NCBI GenBank assembly: GCA_003213235.1
Contig: QCNJ01000005.1
Coordinates: forward strand, 70,297-102,866
Direction of reading: 5' to 3'
Origin: Prochlorococcus sp. AG-424-P18
GTDB lineage: Bacteria; Cyanobacteriota; Cyanobacteriia; PCC-6307; Cyanobiaceae
Length of the DNA stretch: 32,570 nt
Both the position numbers and the translations under genes were made by a program. Shown here piece by piece: positions 8,702 through 17,998 of the stretch. The first letter of the stretch is position 1; each line of letters starts with the position of its first letter. The notes under the pieces were generated by a model. It was not told the DNA's origin and ran no database searches. It was given only the letters and a program-made list of their open reading frames with translations.

Positions 8702-9259
8702 TTATACAAATATTTCTTTTTCTGTGATAAACCCTGATAAAGGAATATCCCACTCAGCTCTGCTTAACGGAACCGTACTTACACAATTAGAAGTTAATAC
8801 TCCAATACATGGAACATTTCTCCAATCACTATCTCTCCTTAATTTATCAAAATAACCTCCTCCATAACCTAATCTTGTTAAATTTTTATCAACGGAAAGA
8901 CATGGTACAAATATCATGCTTATCTGCAAATGACTTAATGGGGAAGAATTATTTGGACTTAGTATCCCCTCAGAATCTTTAGTAAGAGGTTTTTCGTCCC
9001 AAGGATAAAATAATAAATCTTTTTTATCTTTACATCTAGGCAAAGCTAAAGTAAATTTTTTCTTAAGACTCCTTATATCAACTTCATTTTTTAGAGGCCA
9101 ATATATGGCTATATAACCAATATTTTTATATCCTTTAACAAATGCATCAATATATAATCTTACATTATTTTCTACATTTTCTCTTTGATTAAGAGAAATC
9201 CCATCTCTTAGTTTTCTAAACATATCCCTCTCCAATTTCTTACTTTCAAAGATCGTCAT
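8702..9259 (-). CDS. 5-formyltetrahydrofolate cyclo-ligase
   Basis: The enzyme uses ATP to convert 5-formyl-THF into 5,10-methenyl-THF, returning a stored folate to the one-carbon pool. The diagnostic C-terminal signature RLGYGGGYFDKL is at residues 129-140. The N-terminal RKLRDGIS region and the internal YIAIYWPLKNEVD also match the family. At 185 residues it is full length. The start is ATG at 9259, nine bases after the ruvC stop, so the two are probably co-transcribed. folD, elsewhere in this window, makes and uses the same methenyl-THF product. Confidence 0.93.
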   Translation of the reverse strand: MTIFESKKLERDMFRKLRDGISLNQRENVENNVRLYIDAFVKGYKNIGYIAIYWPLKNEVDIRSLKKKFTLALPRCKDKKDLLFYPWDEKPLTKDSEGILSPNNSSPLSHLQISMIFVPCLSVDKNLTRLGYGGGYFDKLRRDSDWRNVPCIGVLTSNCVSTVPLSRAEWDIPLSGFITEKEIFV

Positions 9260-9268
9260 ATTAAATTT

Positions 9269-9742
9269 TTAGTTGAAGCCATCCTCATTTAGTTTTGTGA
9301 GTGCTATAGCCAATGCATCTGCTGAATCATCAGGTTTTGGAGGTTTGTTAAGATCTAAGTTATACATAACAGCATCAAGAATATCTTTCTTAGATGCCTT
9401 TCCAGACCCAGCAATTGTTAATTTTATCTGAGCAGGTGAATACTCACTAACATGAATTTTTTTTGAGGCCAATACCATCATAATCACGCCTCTGGCCTGC
9501 ACCACACTAATGGTAGTACTTGACCTGTAAAAGAAAAATTTTTCTACTGCCGCTGCAGTTGGGTTCCAATGATTTATTAATTCATTAAGATCTTGGAATA
9601 TCTCATAAAGTCTATCTTCTTCTTTTTTATCTTTACCTGTCTCAATAACACCGCAATCTAATAGTATCTTTCTTTCATTTTCTATCTCAATTATTCCATA
9701 ACCAACTCTAGCTAATCCAGGGTCAATCCCAATTATTCTCAC
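9269..9742 (-). CDS. ruvC: Holliday junction resolvase RuvC
   Basis: RuvC is the dimeric endonuclease that cuts Holliday junctions during recombination repair. The 157-residue protein keeps the RNase-H-like acidic residues: D7 in [14 protein letters not shown]67 in AAAVEKFFF, and D139 with D142 in [12 protein letters not shown]. The junction-binding [17 protein letters not shown] segment is also present. The start is GTG at 9742, only five bases after the chlI stop. Expression therefore likely depends on the chlI transcript. ruvA and ruvB are not in the window. Confidence 0.95.
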   Translation of the reverse strand: MRIIGIDPGLARVGYGIIEIENERKILLDCGVIETGKDKKEEDRLYEIFQDLNELINHWNPTAAAVEKFFFYRSSTTISVVQARGVIMMVLASKKIHVSEYSPAQIKLTIAGSGKASKKDILDAVMYNLDLNKPPKPDDSADALAIALTKLNEDGFN

Positions 9743-9747
9743 TTTAA

Positions 9748-10836
9748 TTAAGCTTCAGCAGACAATTGAAATTTTGAAAGATTTTCTTTTTCATCTAAAT
9801 CAAATACTTTACAAAAAGCTTGAATAACTCTTTCACCTGAGTCGACTTGTTCTAAGGGATCTTTTCTAAGTCTATGTCTTAAAGAACAAGAAATAACCCT
9901 TGCTATATCATCTTCTTGCACTTCAGTTCTGCCCTCAAATGCTGCAATTGCCCTTGCTGAACGATTTGTAACAATATCCCCACGTAAACCATCCACATCT
10001 AGTTCTCCGCAAATTGCAGAAATATTCAATCTTAAGTCATCGTCCATTTGAACAGAATTTAATATTTCTTGTGCTTTAATAACTTTTTGTTGAAGTTCAT
10101 CCTGTTGTTTCTCAACACTCAATGAAAACTCATCAGGATTATCATCAAAAGAAGTTCTTTGATCAACCACTTTAACTCTTAATTCAGCATCTCTAACAGT
10201 CTTAACCTCAACACTCATTCCAAACCTATCCAATAGTTGAGGCCTTAATTCACCTTCTTCTGGATTTCCTGAACCAATAAGGACAAACCTCGCAGGATGT
10301 CGAACTGAGACCCCCTCCCTTTCAACTGTATTCCATCCGGAAGCGGCCGAATCTAAAAGTACATCAACCAAATGATCATCCAGTAAATTCACTTCATCAA
10401 CGTATAGTAAACCCCTATTAGCTTTTGCTAATAGACCTGGTTCGAATGCCTTAACACCTTCACTCAAAGCCTTCTCTATATCAATGGTTCCACAGAGCCT
10501 ATCTTCAGTGGCTCCTAAAGGCAAGTCAACCATAGGTACTTGTTTTTGAATACTCTCTAAATTTTCTCCTTGAGTCATTTTTTCCAAAACTTCTTTACTT
10601 TGCAAATCAGGATCGACTAGTGAACTATTATATGGATCATCTTTAACAACCTCAATTGCAGGCAATAAATCAGCTAAGGCTCTGATTGTAGTAGACTTAC
10701 CAGTCCCCCTATCACCCATTATCATCACTCCTCCAATTCTTGGATCAATAACATTTAACAATAAAGCTAATTTCATTTCTTCTTGACCAATTACTGCTGT
10801 AAAAGGAAAAACTCTTCTTTTCTTTGTTGTAGGCAC
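9748..10836 (-). CDS. chlI: Magnesium-chelatase ATPase subunit ChlI
   Basis: ChlI is the AAA+ ATPase of magnesium chelatase, which works with ChlD and ChlH to insert magnesium into protoporphyrin IX, the first committed step to chlorophyll. The 362-residue protein has Walker A GDRGTGKS (41-48), Walker [13 protein letters not shown] (about 143-154), and a sensor/arginine region [21 protein letters not shown]. The C-terminal helical lid is also present. The start is GTG at 10836. The 117 bases between chlI and the upstream methyltransferase gene probably carry the promoter. ruvC follows after five bases. Confidence 0.96.
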   Translation of the reverse strand: MPTTKKRRVFPFTAVIGQEEMKLALLLNVIDPRIGGVMIMGDRGTGKSTTIRALADLLPAIEVVKDDPYNSSLVDPDLQSKEVLEKMTQGENLESIQKQVPMVDLPLGATEDRLCGTIDIEKALSEGVKAFEPGLLAKANRGLLYVDEVNLLDDHLVDVLLDSAASGWNTVEREGVSVRHPARFVLIGSGNPEEGELRPQLLDRFGMSVEVKTVRDAELRVKVVDQRTSFDDNPDEFSLSVEKQQDELQQKVIKAQEILNSVQMDDDLRLNISAICGELDVDGLRGDIVTNRSARAIAAFEGRTEVQEDDIARVISCSLRHRLRKDPLEQVDSGERVIQAFCKVFDLDEKENLSKFQLSAEA

Positions 10837-10953
10837 AGTTTTAGTTTTCTTAAATATTCAAATAATCAATAGATGTTACTTCAGAAAATGTTTTTAGTAA
10901 ATATCCCTATCAAATTAAAACAAGAAGTGAATATCAACCAATCAAATTTATAA

Positions 10954-11706
10954 TTACTTATTATTTTTTGAATTGTTCAAAAACCAGTTTATTTGATGGA
11001 CAATTCCTCTTAAAACATTTATTTCGTGCATTGATGTATTTGCTCTCAAAATAAAATTTTTAAATTTACTGATTTTCGCCTTCGAGGTATGTTTTAAGAG
11101 ATATCCAACCTGCAAAAGCATTTCCTCTAACTCCGCAAATGTATCATGTACTTCTTTCGATGATGCCAAGTTAAAAACTTTTAATTCATTATTTAAATTC
11201 TTTTTTGAAGACTTATTTAATTCATACAAAACTATTGAAACAGCGTGAGAGAGATTTAATGAAGGATTATTCTGAGAAGTTGGAATATTAAAAGTTTTAT
11301 TTGCAAGAAGCAATTCACTGTTAGTTAAACCTCTATCTTCTCTGCCAAATATAATTGCTAAATTATTTATCTTCTTAAAGGATAAAGTCCAATCAAATAT
11401 ATCTTCAGAAGATACAAAAAATGAATCTTTATTTACATCAATCCTTCCACAAGATGCCAGAACCAAATCACAATCAATAATTGCTTTTTGAAGATCATCA
11501 AAAACCTTACAATGATTAAGAAATTTTTGACCTTTAAGGGCCATCTTTTTTGCTTCTAAAGAAAATATGTCGCATTTAGGAGAAACAATTCTTAATTCAT
11601 CAACTTCAAAATTACTGCATAATCTAGCAACGCTTCCTACATTTAAAGGGCCATTTGGTTCAACTAAAATTACCTTTAAATTAGAAAAATTTTTTCCCAA
11701 AATCAT
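10954..11706 (-). CDS. TrmH/SpoU-family RNA 2'-O-methyltransferase (TrmJ-like)
   Basis: This SPOUT-class methyltransferase would add a methyl group to a ribose 2'-OH of tRNA or rRNA using S-adenosylmethionine. The three family motifs are visible: PLNVGSVAR with N22 near the N-terminus, IIFGREDRGLT, and the knot-forming LNLSHAVSIVLYEL. A C-terminal extension of about 85 residues is helical, as in TrmJ-type enzymes that modify position 32 of tRNA. The exact target cannot be set from sequence alone. The ATG at 11706 overlaps the cytM stop as ATGA, so the two genes are translationally coupled although their functions seem unrelated. Confidence 0.88.
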   Translation of the reverse strand: MILGKNFSNLKVILVEPNGPLNVGSVARLCSNFEVDELRIVSPKCDIFSLEAKKMALKGQKFLNHCKVFDDLQKAIIDCDLVLASCGRIDVNKDSFFVSSEDIFDWTLSFKKINNLAIIFGREDRGLTNSELLLANKTFNIPTSQNNPSLNLSHAVSIVLYELNKSSKKNLNNELKVFNLASSKEVHDTFAELEEMLLQVGYLLKHTSKAKISKFKNFILRANTSMHEINVLRGIVHQINWFLNNSKNNK

Positions 11707-12086
11707 TCAAGACTATGAAGATATTTTAATAAATTGGACATATTTACAGGATCAATTTCAAAACTTGGCATAGGAGGAGTCAGGCCTCCAGTAACTTGTT
11801 TTATTATCTCTCTATCATTCAAACGTTGAGTTATTGAGTGTAAGTCTGGTCCCACTAATCCTCTTGCTGTAATTCCATGACATCCAACACAATTTACTTT
11901 AAAAAGAGCATCTCCTTCCTTAGCAGAGCCATTAAGCTCAAGAGTTTCAATAATATATTTATTATCATGATGATTTACGAAAAATATTGCTAAACAAATT
12001 AATAAAACTCCAAATACAATAAAAAAAATTTTTAAGAATTCTCTCTTAAAGTTCCTCTCTGCTGCAGTTGATGAAGATGTTGACAC
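11703..12086 (-). CDS. cytM: Cytochrome cM-like membrane-anchored c-type cytochrome
   Basis: This is a small single-heme cytochrome with an uncleaved N-terminal anchor. Residues about 18-37 are strongly hydrophobic. The heme site is CVGCH (C66, C69, H70), and M106 in TPPMPSF is the likely axial ligand. The [13 protein letters not shown] and NLLKYLHSL segments are typical of cytochrome cM from cyanobacteria, which has been linked to respiratory or stress electron flow. At 127 residues it is slightly longer than usual because of a Ser/Thr-rich N-terminus. The start is GTG at 12086; no other start lies nearby. It diverges from petG across about 55 bases, so the two may share a control region. 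Confidence 0.88.
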   Translation of the reverse strand: MSTSSSTAAERNFKREFLKIFFIVFGVLLICLAIFFVNHHDNKYIIETLELNGSAKEGDALFKVNCVGCHGITARGLVGPDLHSITQRLNDREIIKQVTGGLTPPMPSFEIDPVNMSNLLKYLHSLE

Positions 12087-12141
12087 AAAAAATAGTCTCT
12101 ATGTAACAATTGTGAGTAAGAAATTCAAAAAAGGCAAAAAA

Positions 12142-12261
12142 ATGATCGAGCCTCTTCTATGTGGAATTGTTTTAGGTTTAGTTCCGATAACTCTTCTTGG
12201 ATTATTCGTAAGTGCATGGAATCAATACAGAAGAGGTTCAGGGATGCTGGACATTGATTAA
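12142..12261 (+). CDS. petG: Cytochrome b6f complex subunit 5 (PetG)
   Basis: petG encodes a 39-residue single-span subunit needed for assembly of the cytochrome b6f complex in the thylakoid membrane. The protein starts [20 protein letters not shown] and continues with [14 protein letters not shown], which matches PetG closely. A short polar tail (MLDID) ends it. The single membrane helix spans about residues 5-25. The start is ATG at 12142, preceded by a modest AAGG eight bases upstream. Its last 24 bases overlap the 3' end of rsmD on the other strand. It diverges from cytM, another electron-transport gene. Confidence 0.95.
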   Translation: MIEPLLCGIVLGLVPITLLGLFVSAWNQYRRGSGMLDID

Positions 12262-12837
12262 AAATGTTAATCTTGACTGCCCATAATTTCTTACATCTAT
12301 AGTTTCCCACAAAGTACTTTTTTTAATAAATAGATTTGGAGAATGTTCACAAATAACTGTTGAATCTTTTTTTAAAAGATTACAATTAAATAATTGATTT
12401 AAAACCAATTCATGGAAATTCACATCGTATGGAGGGTCTAGATAAACAAAATCAAATTTTAATTTGTTTAAATCCATATTTCTAGATGACAAGTTTCTCT
12501 CATAATCAGGTTTTGTCCATTTCAAAACGTCTTTACAAATAACTTCGATATCATTTCTCCTATTCTCTATATTCTCCAGCGAGAGTAAATTTTCTAAGCA
12601 AATTTTTGAATTGATTTTGTTTTTTTCTATTGCAATTATTTTGCTTGCCCCGTGATTATAAGCTTCACAAGATATGGCCCCTGTTCCACTAAATAAATCT
12701 AACCAATTACTATTTTCAACTCTTTTGTTCAATATATTAAATATAGCCTCTCTCACTCTCAAAGTTGTAGGTCTGGTAGAAGAATTACTTGGACTTTGGA
12801 GTTTTTTACCGCCTATTAATCTTAAGTTAGTCTTCAT
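12238..12837 (-). CDS. rsmD: 16S rRNA (guanine-N2)-methyltransferase RsmD
   Basis: RsmD methylates the exocyclic N2 of guanine 966 (E. coli numbering) in 16S rRNA. The 199-residue protein shows the conserved N-terminal [15 protein letters not shown] (about 22-36), the SAM-binding [15 protein letters not shown] (45-59), and the catalytic DPPY at 134-137. The start is ATG at 12837, 13 bases after the hisH stop, so it sits at the end of the trxA-hisH-rsmD run. Its stop lies inside the convergent petG gene, giving a 24-base antisense overlap. The length is normal for the family. Confidence 0.93.
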   Translation of the reverse strand: MKTNLRLIGGKKLQSPSNSSTRPTTLRVREAIFNILNKRVENSNWLDLFSGTGAISCEAYNHGASKIIAIEKNKINSKICLENLLSLENIENRRNDIEVICKDVLKWTKPDYERNLSSRNMDLNKLKFDFVYLDPPYDVNFHELVLNQLFNCNLLKKDSTVICEHSPNLFIKKSTLWETIDVRNYGQSRLTFLINVQHP

Positions 12838-12850
12838 CCCTAAGAATCTG

Positions 12851-13468
12851 TTATTGAATATTACTCAGCCATCTTCTCAAAAGTTTTTCACCGGTTTTCC
12901 CAGATTTTTCCGGATGGAATTGACAGGCCAACAAATTATCATTCTCAATCATTGCAGTTAATTTTTCAGAGCCATAATCAACCTGAGCTGCAATAATATT
13001 TAAGTCATCTGGGATTGCATGGTAGGAATGTACAAAATAGACCCAATTATTTAATTCTTCAATCTCAAATAAAGTATTTTTTTTGGTAGGTAAAAGTTGG
13101 CACCAACCCATGTGTGGGATTCTTTCGTTAACAATATTGGGTATTTTTTGTATTTTTCCTTTTAAAATTCCCAGCCCTTGAACTTTTCCTTCATCACTAG
13201 ATTCAAAAAGGAGCTGGAGACCTAAACATATCCCAAAAAAGGATTTTCCACTTTTAATCCAATTTTTCAAATCATTTATCAAATCAGTATTTATGAGATT
13301 ATTCATCGCCGGATCAAATGCTCCAACACCAGGGAGTATTATCGCCTTACAAAGCTTAGAATCATTAAAGTTTTTAATTAATATAATTTCTTCTCCAAGA
13401 CTTTCTAGAGATTTTGTTACGGAATGAATATTACCCATTCCATAGTCTATTAGTCCAATTTTATGCAA
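12851..13468 (-). CDS. hisH: Imidazole glycerol phosphate synthase, glutaminase subunit HisH
   Basis: HisH releases ammonia from glutamine and channels it to HisF in histidine biosynthesis. The 205-residue protein is a class I glutamine amidotransferase. The nucleophile is C81 in GICLGLQLLF, and the partner residues are H185 and E187 in QFHPEKS. The N-terminal IGLIDYGMGN and PGVGAFDPAM segments are typical. The start appears to be TTG at 13468, because no ATG or GTG precedes the conserved IGLIDYG block within the gap. It follows trxA after 11 bases. hisF is not in the window. Confidence 0.95.
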   Translation of the reverse strand: MHKIGLIDYGMGNIHSVTKSLESLGEEIILIKNFNDSKLCKAIILPGVGAFDPAMNNLINTDLINDLKNWIKSGKSFFGICLGLQLLFESSDEGKVQGLGILKGKIQKIPNIVNERIPHMGWCQLLPTKKNTLFEIEELNNWVYFVHSYHAIPDDLNIIAAQVDYGSEKLTAMIENDNLLACQFHPEKSGKTGEKLLRRWLSNIQ

Positions 13469-13479
13469 AGCTTTTAAAT

Positions 13480-13803
13480 TTATAAATGCTTAGTTAAAGT
13501 GCTCGAAAGAGTTGCTTTTGGCACAGCACCAACAACGGTATCAACCTTTTGACCTCCTTTAAAGATCATTAATGTAGGAATACTTCTTATTCCGTATTGA
13601 CTGGCTACATTTGGATTTTCATCTGTGTTTAATTTAAAAACTTTAATTTTCCCTTCAAAGTCTTTTGAGATTTCTTCTACAACCGGAGCGACCATCCTAC
13701 ATGGACCGCACCATGGTGCCCAAAAATCAACCAATACTGGTAGATCACTTTGCAGTACATCTTTGTCAAATGAAGAATCAGTTACGGCTGGAGCTGATGA
13801 CAT
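13480..13803 (-). CDS. trxA: Thioredoxin
   Basis: This is a 107-residue general thioredoxin that reduces protein disulfides in the cytoplasm, including light-regulated enzymes. The redox site is WCGPC (C32 and C35), and the cis-proline segment [11 protein letters not shown] is present. Length and fold order match the m-type/TrxA class. The start is ATG at 13803. An AAGGA lies upstream but is about 11 bases away, longer than usual. The gene is immediately downstream of the yfr1 small RNA and its terminator, so it needs its own promoter in the roughly 90 bases between. hisH follows closely. Confidence 0.96.
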   Translation of the reverse strand: MSSAPAVTDSSFDKDVLQSDLPVLVDFWAPWCGPCRMVAPVVEEISKDFEGKIKVFKLNTDENPNVASQYGIRSIPTLMIFKGGQKVDTVVGAVPKATLSSTLTKHL

Positions 13804-13894
13804 AATTTAAGTATTCCTTTTTGAAAATTTAGCAGGCAATTCTTATAAGTGATGATTTCATTACAGATTAAATAATATAAGTAACAAAATATCT

Positions 13895-13916
13895 AAAAAA
13901 GCCCGATTAATCGGGC
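13895..13916 (-). terminator. Rho-independent terminator of yfr1 (and of guaB read-through)
   Basis: The perfect palindrome GCCCGATTAATCGGGC at 13901-13916 forms a six-base GC-rich stem with a TTAA loop. On the minus strand it is followed at once by TTTTTT. It ends Yfr1 and would also stop transcripts running on from guaB before they reach trxA. Confidence 0.9.
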
Positions 13917-13949
13917 GATTTAGTGTGTGAGGAGTATGGGGTTTCCCCC
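13895..13949 (-). ncRNA. yfr1: Yfr1 small regulatory RNA
   Basis: The minus strand between guaB and trxA holds the known layout of cyanobacterial Yfr1. A 5' hairpin (GGGG, AAA-type loop, CCCC; 13949-13938) is followed by an unpaired segment carrying the hallmark ACTCCTCACAC (13935-13925). A 3' hairpin (GCCCGA/TCGGGC, 13916-13901) then ends in six T. The length of about 55 bases and the trxA-guaB location agree with published Yfr1. In Prochlorococcus the core is reported to pair with translation-start regions of outer-membrane porin mRNAs and repress them. The 5' end is inferred from the first G of the hairpin and the -10 box upstream. Confidence 0.92.
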
Positions 13950-13956
13950 ATCATTT

Positions 13957-13964
13957 AATAATAA
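13957..13964 (-). promoter_or_regulatory. Probable -10 box of the yfr1 promoter
   Basis: On the minus strand a TATTAT hexamer lies about eight bases before the first G of Yfr1. This is a good sigma-70-type -10 element at the expected distance. No convincing -35 hexamer is visible in the AT-rich sequence further upstream. Confidence 0.6.
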
Positions 13965-14033
13965 CTCCTAATTAGAAAATTTTTCAAATTAATACTTAAT
14001 TCTCAAAGGATTTATAATTTTGCTTTAGGGGAA

Positions 14034-15197
14034 CTACTTACCCATTCCAAGCTGCTGAGCTTTTTGATAAACCTTGCCTTCTGTAAGAAGCGATGGTGCG
14101 ATAACTATTTCAACTTCTTGCATTTCTTTAATATTTTTTGCCCCAAGAGTACTCATTGAGGTTCTTATGGCTCCTAATAAGTTATGTGTCCCATCATCAA
14201 GTAAGGCAGGGCCTTTAATTATTCTTTCTAAGGATCCTGTGGAACCAACTTCAATTCTTGTGCCCCTTGGCAATACTGGGCTTGGAGTGGCCATACCCCA
14301 GTGAAATCCTTTACCTGGAGCGTTTGAGGATTTAGCTATTGGGGATCCAATCATTACAGCATCTGCTCCACATGCCAAACATTTACAGATATCTCCACCA
14401 GTAACAATTCCTCCATCCCCAATAATAGGAATATAACGACCACTTTCTTTAAAGTAATCATTTCTTGCCGCACTACAGTCAGCAATTGCAGTTGCTTGAG
14501 GAATTCCAATTCCCAATACTCCCCTTGATGTACATGCCGCTCCAGGTCCTATTCCAACCATCAATCCTGCTACTCCAGCATCCATGAGAAGTTTTGCAAC
14601 TTCGTAAGTGACACAATTCCCTGCTACAACTGGGACATTCACAGATTGACAGAGATCTTTAATATTTAAGGTTTCCTTACCTTCCATACCAAGATGTTCA
14701 GTGGAAACAACTGTTCCTTGAAGAAAAAATAAATCTATTTTGGAATTATTAAGTGTTTCTTTAAACTTAATGGCAGCTTGAGGCGTACCACTAAAAGCTG
14801 CTATGCCTCCTCTTTCTTTCACCTCATTTATTCTTTGTACAATCAATCTCTCCTTGACTGGTTCACTGTATATTTTCTGCATTAATGGAACAAAATCATT
14901 CTTCCCAACCGATGCTATTTGGTTCAATATTTCATCTGGGTTTTCATATCGTGTTTGTATGCCCTCCATATTAATAACCCCTAGGGAACCTAATTTTGTG
15001 AGCTCTACAGCCGTATTGACATCGACAACACTATCCATGGCACTTGCAATGATAGGAACTTCTCTTTTGAAATCACCTATTGACCAAGAAGGATCAGTCA
15101 AATCGTAATCAAGTGTTCTATTACCTGGGACTAAAGCTATTTCATCGATGCCATAAGCCCGTCTGACTTTTTTATTTAAACCAAGTTCAATATTCAC
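14034..15197 (-). CDS. guaB: GuaB3-family IMP dehydrogenase-related protein
   Basis: The 387-residue protein is a TIM-barrel member of the IMP dehydrogenase/GMP reductase family. The catalytic cysteine is C222 in GIGPGAACTSRGVLGIG. The phosphate-binding GDGGIVTGGDICKCLACGADAVMIGSP and the early PIIASAMDSVV segments are also present. It lacks the tandem CBS domains of classical GuaB (about 490 residues), which matches the GuaB3 subgroup of cyanobacteria and actinobacteria. The reaction is probably oxidation of IMP to XMP for guanine nucleotides, though reductase activity cannot be excluded. The start is GTG at 15197. It diverges from gyrA across 179 bases and is followed by yfr1. Confidence 0.92.
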   Translation of the reverse strand: MNIELGLNKKVRRAYGIDEIALVPGNRTLDYDLTDPSWSIGDFKREVPIIASAMDSVVDVNTAVELTKLGSLGVINMEGIQTRYENPDEILNQIASVGKNDFVPLMQKIYSEPVKERLIVQRINEVKERGGIAAFSGTPQAAIKFKETLNNSKIDLFFLQGTVVSTEHLGMEGKETLNIKDLCQSVNVPVVAGNCVTYEVAKLLMDAGVAGLMVGIGPGAACTSRGVLGIGIPQATAIADCSAARNDYFKESGRYIPIIGDGGIVTGGDICKCLACGADAVMIGSPIAKSSNAPGKGFHWGMATPSPVLPRGTRIEVGSTGSLERIIKGPALLDDGTHNLLGAIRTSMSTLGAKNIKEMQEVEIVIAPSLLTEGKVYQKAQQLGMGK

Positions 15198-15376
15198 GAT
15201 AATTTTCTTTTATTCTGAATAAATTAACAACTAAAGGGGTAATAAGCCAAGATTTATTCAAAAACAACAGGTTTTATTTTGATTTGTGTGTAAATGTGAG
15301 TATTTGGGAATTAAATAAATCTTTTTTTTAATTCATTATGACAATCAGCGATTATTATTAAAGAAAGGATTTTTGT

Positions 15377-17974
15377 ATGTCTGATATTTTAGATTCCGAT
15401 AACTCAGGATTAAGCGAAGATAACGATCGAATTATTCAGACTGACTTAAGAAATGAAATGTCTCGCTCTTATTTAGAGTATGCAATGAGCGTTATCGTTG
15501 GTCGTGCTCTCCCAGATGCTAGGGATGGATTAAAACCTGTTCATAGAAGAATTCTTTATGCAATGTATGAACTTGGTTTGACTAGCAGTAGACCATACAG
15601 AAAATGTGCAAGAGTTGTTGGAGAAGTACTTGGTAAATACCACCCGCATGGAGATACAGCTGTTTATGATGCTTTGGTCAGGATGGCTCAGGATTTCTCT
15701 ATGAGGATGCCACTAATAGATGGTCATGGAAACTTTGGTTCTGTAGATAACGACCCCCCAGCAGCAATGAGATATACAGAATCTCGTTTACAGTCACTTA
15801 CAGATGAAAGTTTGCTAGAGGATATTGAATCTGAAACTGTTGATTTCGCCGACAATTTTGACGGTTCCCAACAGGAGCCAACAGTTTTACCGGCTAGAAT
15901 CCCTCAACTACTTCTAAATGGATCATCTGGAATAGCAGTAGGAATGGCAACTAATATTCCACCTCATAACTTAGGAGAATTAATTAATGGTCTTAAATCA
16001 ATAATTAAAAATCCTTTAATTGAAGATAGAGAACTTTTTGAAATAATAAAGGGTCCTGATTTTCCCACTGGTGGTCAAATCTTAGGCAGAGATGGGATAG
16101 GAGAAACTTTCAAGACAGGAAGGGGTTCAATAACTATGAGAGGTGTAGCAAATATTGAGCAAATTAACTCCACTGGTAGGGCAGAGAAAGATGCAGTAAT
16201 AATTACAGAGCTTCCGTTTCAAACTAATAAAGCGGCATTGATCGAAAGAATTGCAGACTTGGTTAATGAAAAAAAATTAGAAGGTATTTCTGATATTAGA
16301 GATGAAAGTGATCGAGATGGAATGAGAATTGTTATTGAACTAAAAAGAGATGCCTACCCACAAGTAGTTTTAAATAATTTGTTTAAGTTAACCCCTCTTC
16401 AAAATAACTTTAGTGCAAATATTCTAGCTTTAGTTAAAGGAGAGCCCACAACACTTTCACTAAGGAAAATGTTAGATGTTTTTTTAGACTTCAGAGTTGA
16501 GACAATAAGGAGAAGAACAGGATTTTTATTAAAAAAGGCGGAAGAAAGAGACCATATCGTAAAAGGTCTTTTATTAGCATTGGATGCTATGGATGAAATT
16601 ATCAATCTAATAAGAGCAGCAAAAGATACAGTTTCAGCTAGAGAAAAATTACAAACTGATCATGAGTTATCTTCCACACAGGCAGAAGCAATCTTACAAA
16701 TGCAATTAAGAAGATTAACAGCCCTAGAAGCAGATAAAATTAAAGGGGAACATGATGAATTAACCCGAAAAATTAACGAATATCAGGAAATATTGAATAG
16801 TAAAGAAAGAATTTTTGAAATTATTCTTGAAGAACTTAATAAAATCGATGAGAGATTTTCCTCTCCAAGAAAAACAGAAATACTTGATTTAGGCGGTGGT
16901 CTAGATGATATTGATCTTATCGCTAATGACAGATCCGTAGTTTTATTAACTGAAGCAGGTTATTTAAAAAGAATGCCTGTTAATGAATTCGAATCTACAA
17001 GTCGTGGGTCAAGAGGTAAAGCTGGAACAAAGACACAAGAAGATGATGATGTGAAATTATTTATAAGCTGTAACGATCATGATACTCTTTTACTTTTTAG
17101 TGATAGAGGAGTATCTTATGCTCTCCCAGCATATAGAGTTCCCATGAGTAGCAGAACAGCCAAAGGCACTCCATCAGTTCAACTTTTACCAATACCAAGA
17201 GAGGAAAAGATAACTTCACTTGTCGCAGTAGATACTTTTGATAACGATTGTTATCTATTGATGCTAACAAAGGCTGGATTTATAAAAAGAACTTCTCTTT
17301 CTGCTTTCTCAAAAATCAGATCAAATGGATTAATAGCTATAAACCTTGAGGATGGAGACGCTTTGACTTGGGTTAGATTATCAAAAGAAGGAGATAGTGT
17401 TTTGATTGGATCAAGAACAGGAATGGCTATTCATTTTAGATTAGATTTTAATGAATTAAGGCCACTTGGCAGGACGGCAAGAGGGGTTAAATCAATGAAC
17501 TTGAGAGAAGGAGATAATCTAGTTTCTATGGATGTTTTAACATCTAATTTGGTTGATCAATTGGCTAAGATTGAGGATCTCACAGAAGATCTTGATGACA
17601 ATATTGAGGAAAATTTTTCAGATGGTCCATGGGTATTAATAGCCAGTGCATTTGGACTAGGGAAGAGAGTACCTGTAGCTCAGTTTAGATTACAAAAAAG
17701 AGCAGGCATGGGTTTGAGAGCAATAAAATTTAGAATTAAAGATGATCAGCTAGTTTGTTTGAAAGTCCTTGGCGAGGGAGAAGAATTACTACTTGTGACC
17801 GAAAAAGGAGTAATAGTAAGAACAAACGCAGATAAAATCTCTCAGCAATCTAGGGCAGCTACAGGAGTAAAATTACAAAGATTAGATGACGGTGATCATT
17901 TATCTGAAGTGGTATTGGTACCTCATGAACAAATAGAGGGAAAAGACCAACCTAGCTCAGTTGAACAAAATTAA
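15377..17974 (+). CDS. gyrA: DNA gyrase subunit A
   Basis: GyrA is the DNA-breaking subunit of the type II topoisomerase that adds negative supercoils. The 865-residue protein has the N-terminal [18 protein letters not shown] block, the [12 protein letters not shown] region equivalent to the quinolone-resistance region, and the catalytic tyrosine Y133 in [11 protein letters not shown]94 occupies the position of E. coli S83. The C-terminal beta-pinwheel repeats are intact, beginning with a gyrase-box-like RGSRGKAG. The start is ATG at 15377 with a good AGAAAGGA upstream. A second gyrA/parC-like gene is common in cyanobacteria, so ParC is the alternative, but the complete pinwheel supports GyrA. 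crtL-b follows after 24 bases. Confidence 0.94.
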   Translation: MSDILDSDNSGLSEDNDRIIQTDLRNEMSRSYLEYAMSVIVGRALPDARDGLKPVHRRILYAMYELGLTSSRPYRKCARVVGEVLGKYHPHGDTAVYDALVRMAQDFSMRMPLIDGHGNFGSVDNDPPAAMRYTESRLQSLTDESLLEDIESETVDFADNFDGSQQEPTVLPARIPQLLLNGSSGIAVGMATNIPPHNLGELINGLKSIIKNPLIEDRELFEIIKGPDFPTGGQILGRDGIGETFKTGRGSITMRGVANIEQINSTGRAEKDAVIITELPFQTNKAALIERIADLVNEKKLEGISDIRDESDRDGMRIVIELKRDAYPQVVLNNLFKLTPLQNNFSANILALVKGEPTTLSLRKMLDVFLDFRVETIRRRTGFLLKKAEERDHIVKGLLLALDAMDEIINLIRAAKDTVSAREKLQTDHELSSTQAEAILQMQLRRLTALEADKIKGEHDELTRKINEYQEILNSKERIFEIILEELNKIDERFSSPRKTEILDLGGGLDDIDLIANDRSVVLLTEAGYLKRMPVNEFESTSRGSRGKAGTKTQEDDDVKLFISCNDHDTLLLFSDRGVSYALPAYRVPMSSRTAKGTPSVQLLPIPREEKITSLVAVDTFDNDCYLLMLTKAGFIKRTSLSAFSKIRSNGLIAINLEDGDALTWVRLSKEGDSVLIGSRTGMAIHFRLDFNELRPLGRTARGVKSMNLREGDNLVSMDVLTSNLVDQLAKIEDLTEDLDDNIEENFSDGPWVLIASAFGLGKRVPVAQFRLQKRAGMGLRAIKFRIKDDQLVCLKVLGEGEELLLVTEKGVIVRTNADKISQQSRAATGVKLQRLDDGDHLSEVVLVPHEQIEGKDQPSSVEQN

Positions 17975-17998
17975 AAGCCTTATGGTTAGTTAAATAAT

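Noticed and set aside
12125..12310. Minus-strand open frame of 61 codons across petG
   Set aside because: petG on the other strand is unmistakable, and the antisense product has no recognisable features.
13936..13951. ATGGGG/CCCCAT hairpin as a separate terminator for guaB
   Set aside because: It has no T-run and fits better as the 5' hairpin of Yfr1.
9748..15197. Frequent GTG and TTG starts (ruvC, chlI, cytM, hisH, guaB) as a sign of misannotation
   Set aside because: In each case the conserved N-terminal sequence begins right after the chosen codon, and no ATG is better placed.
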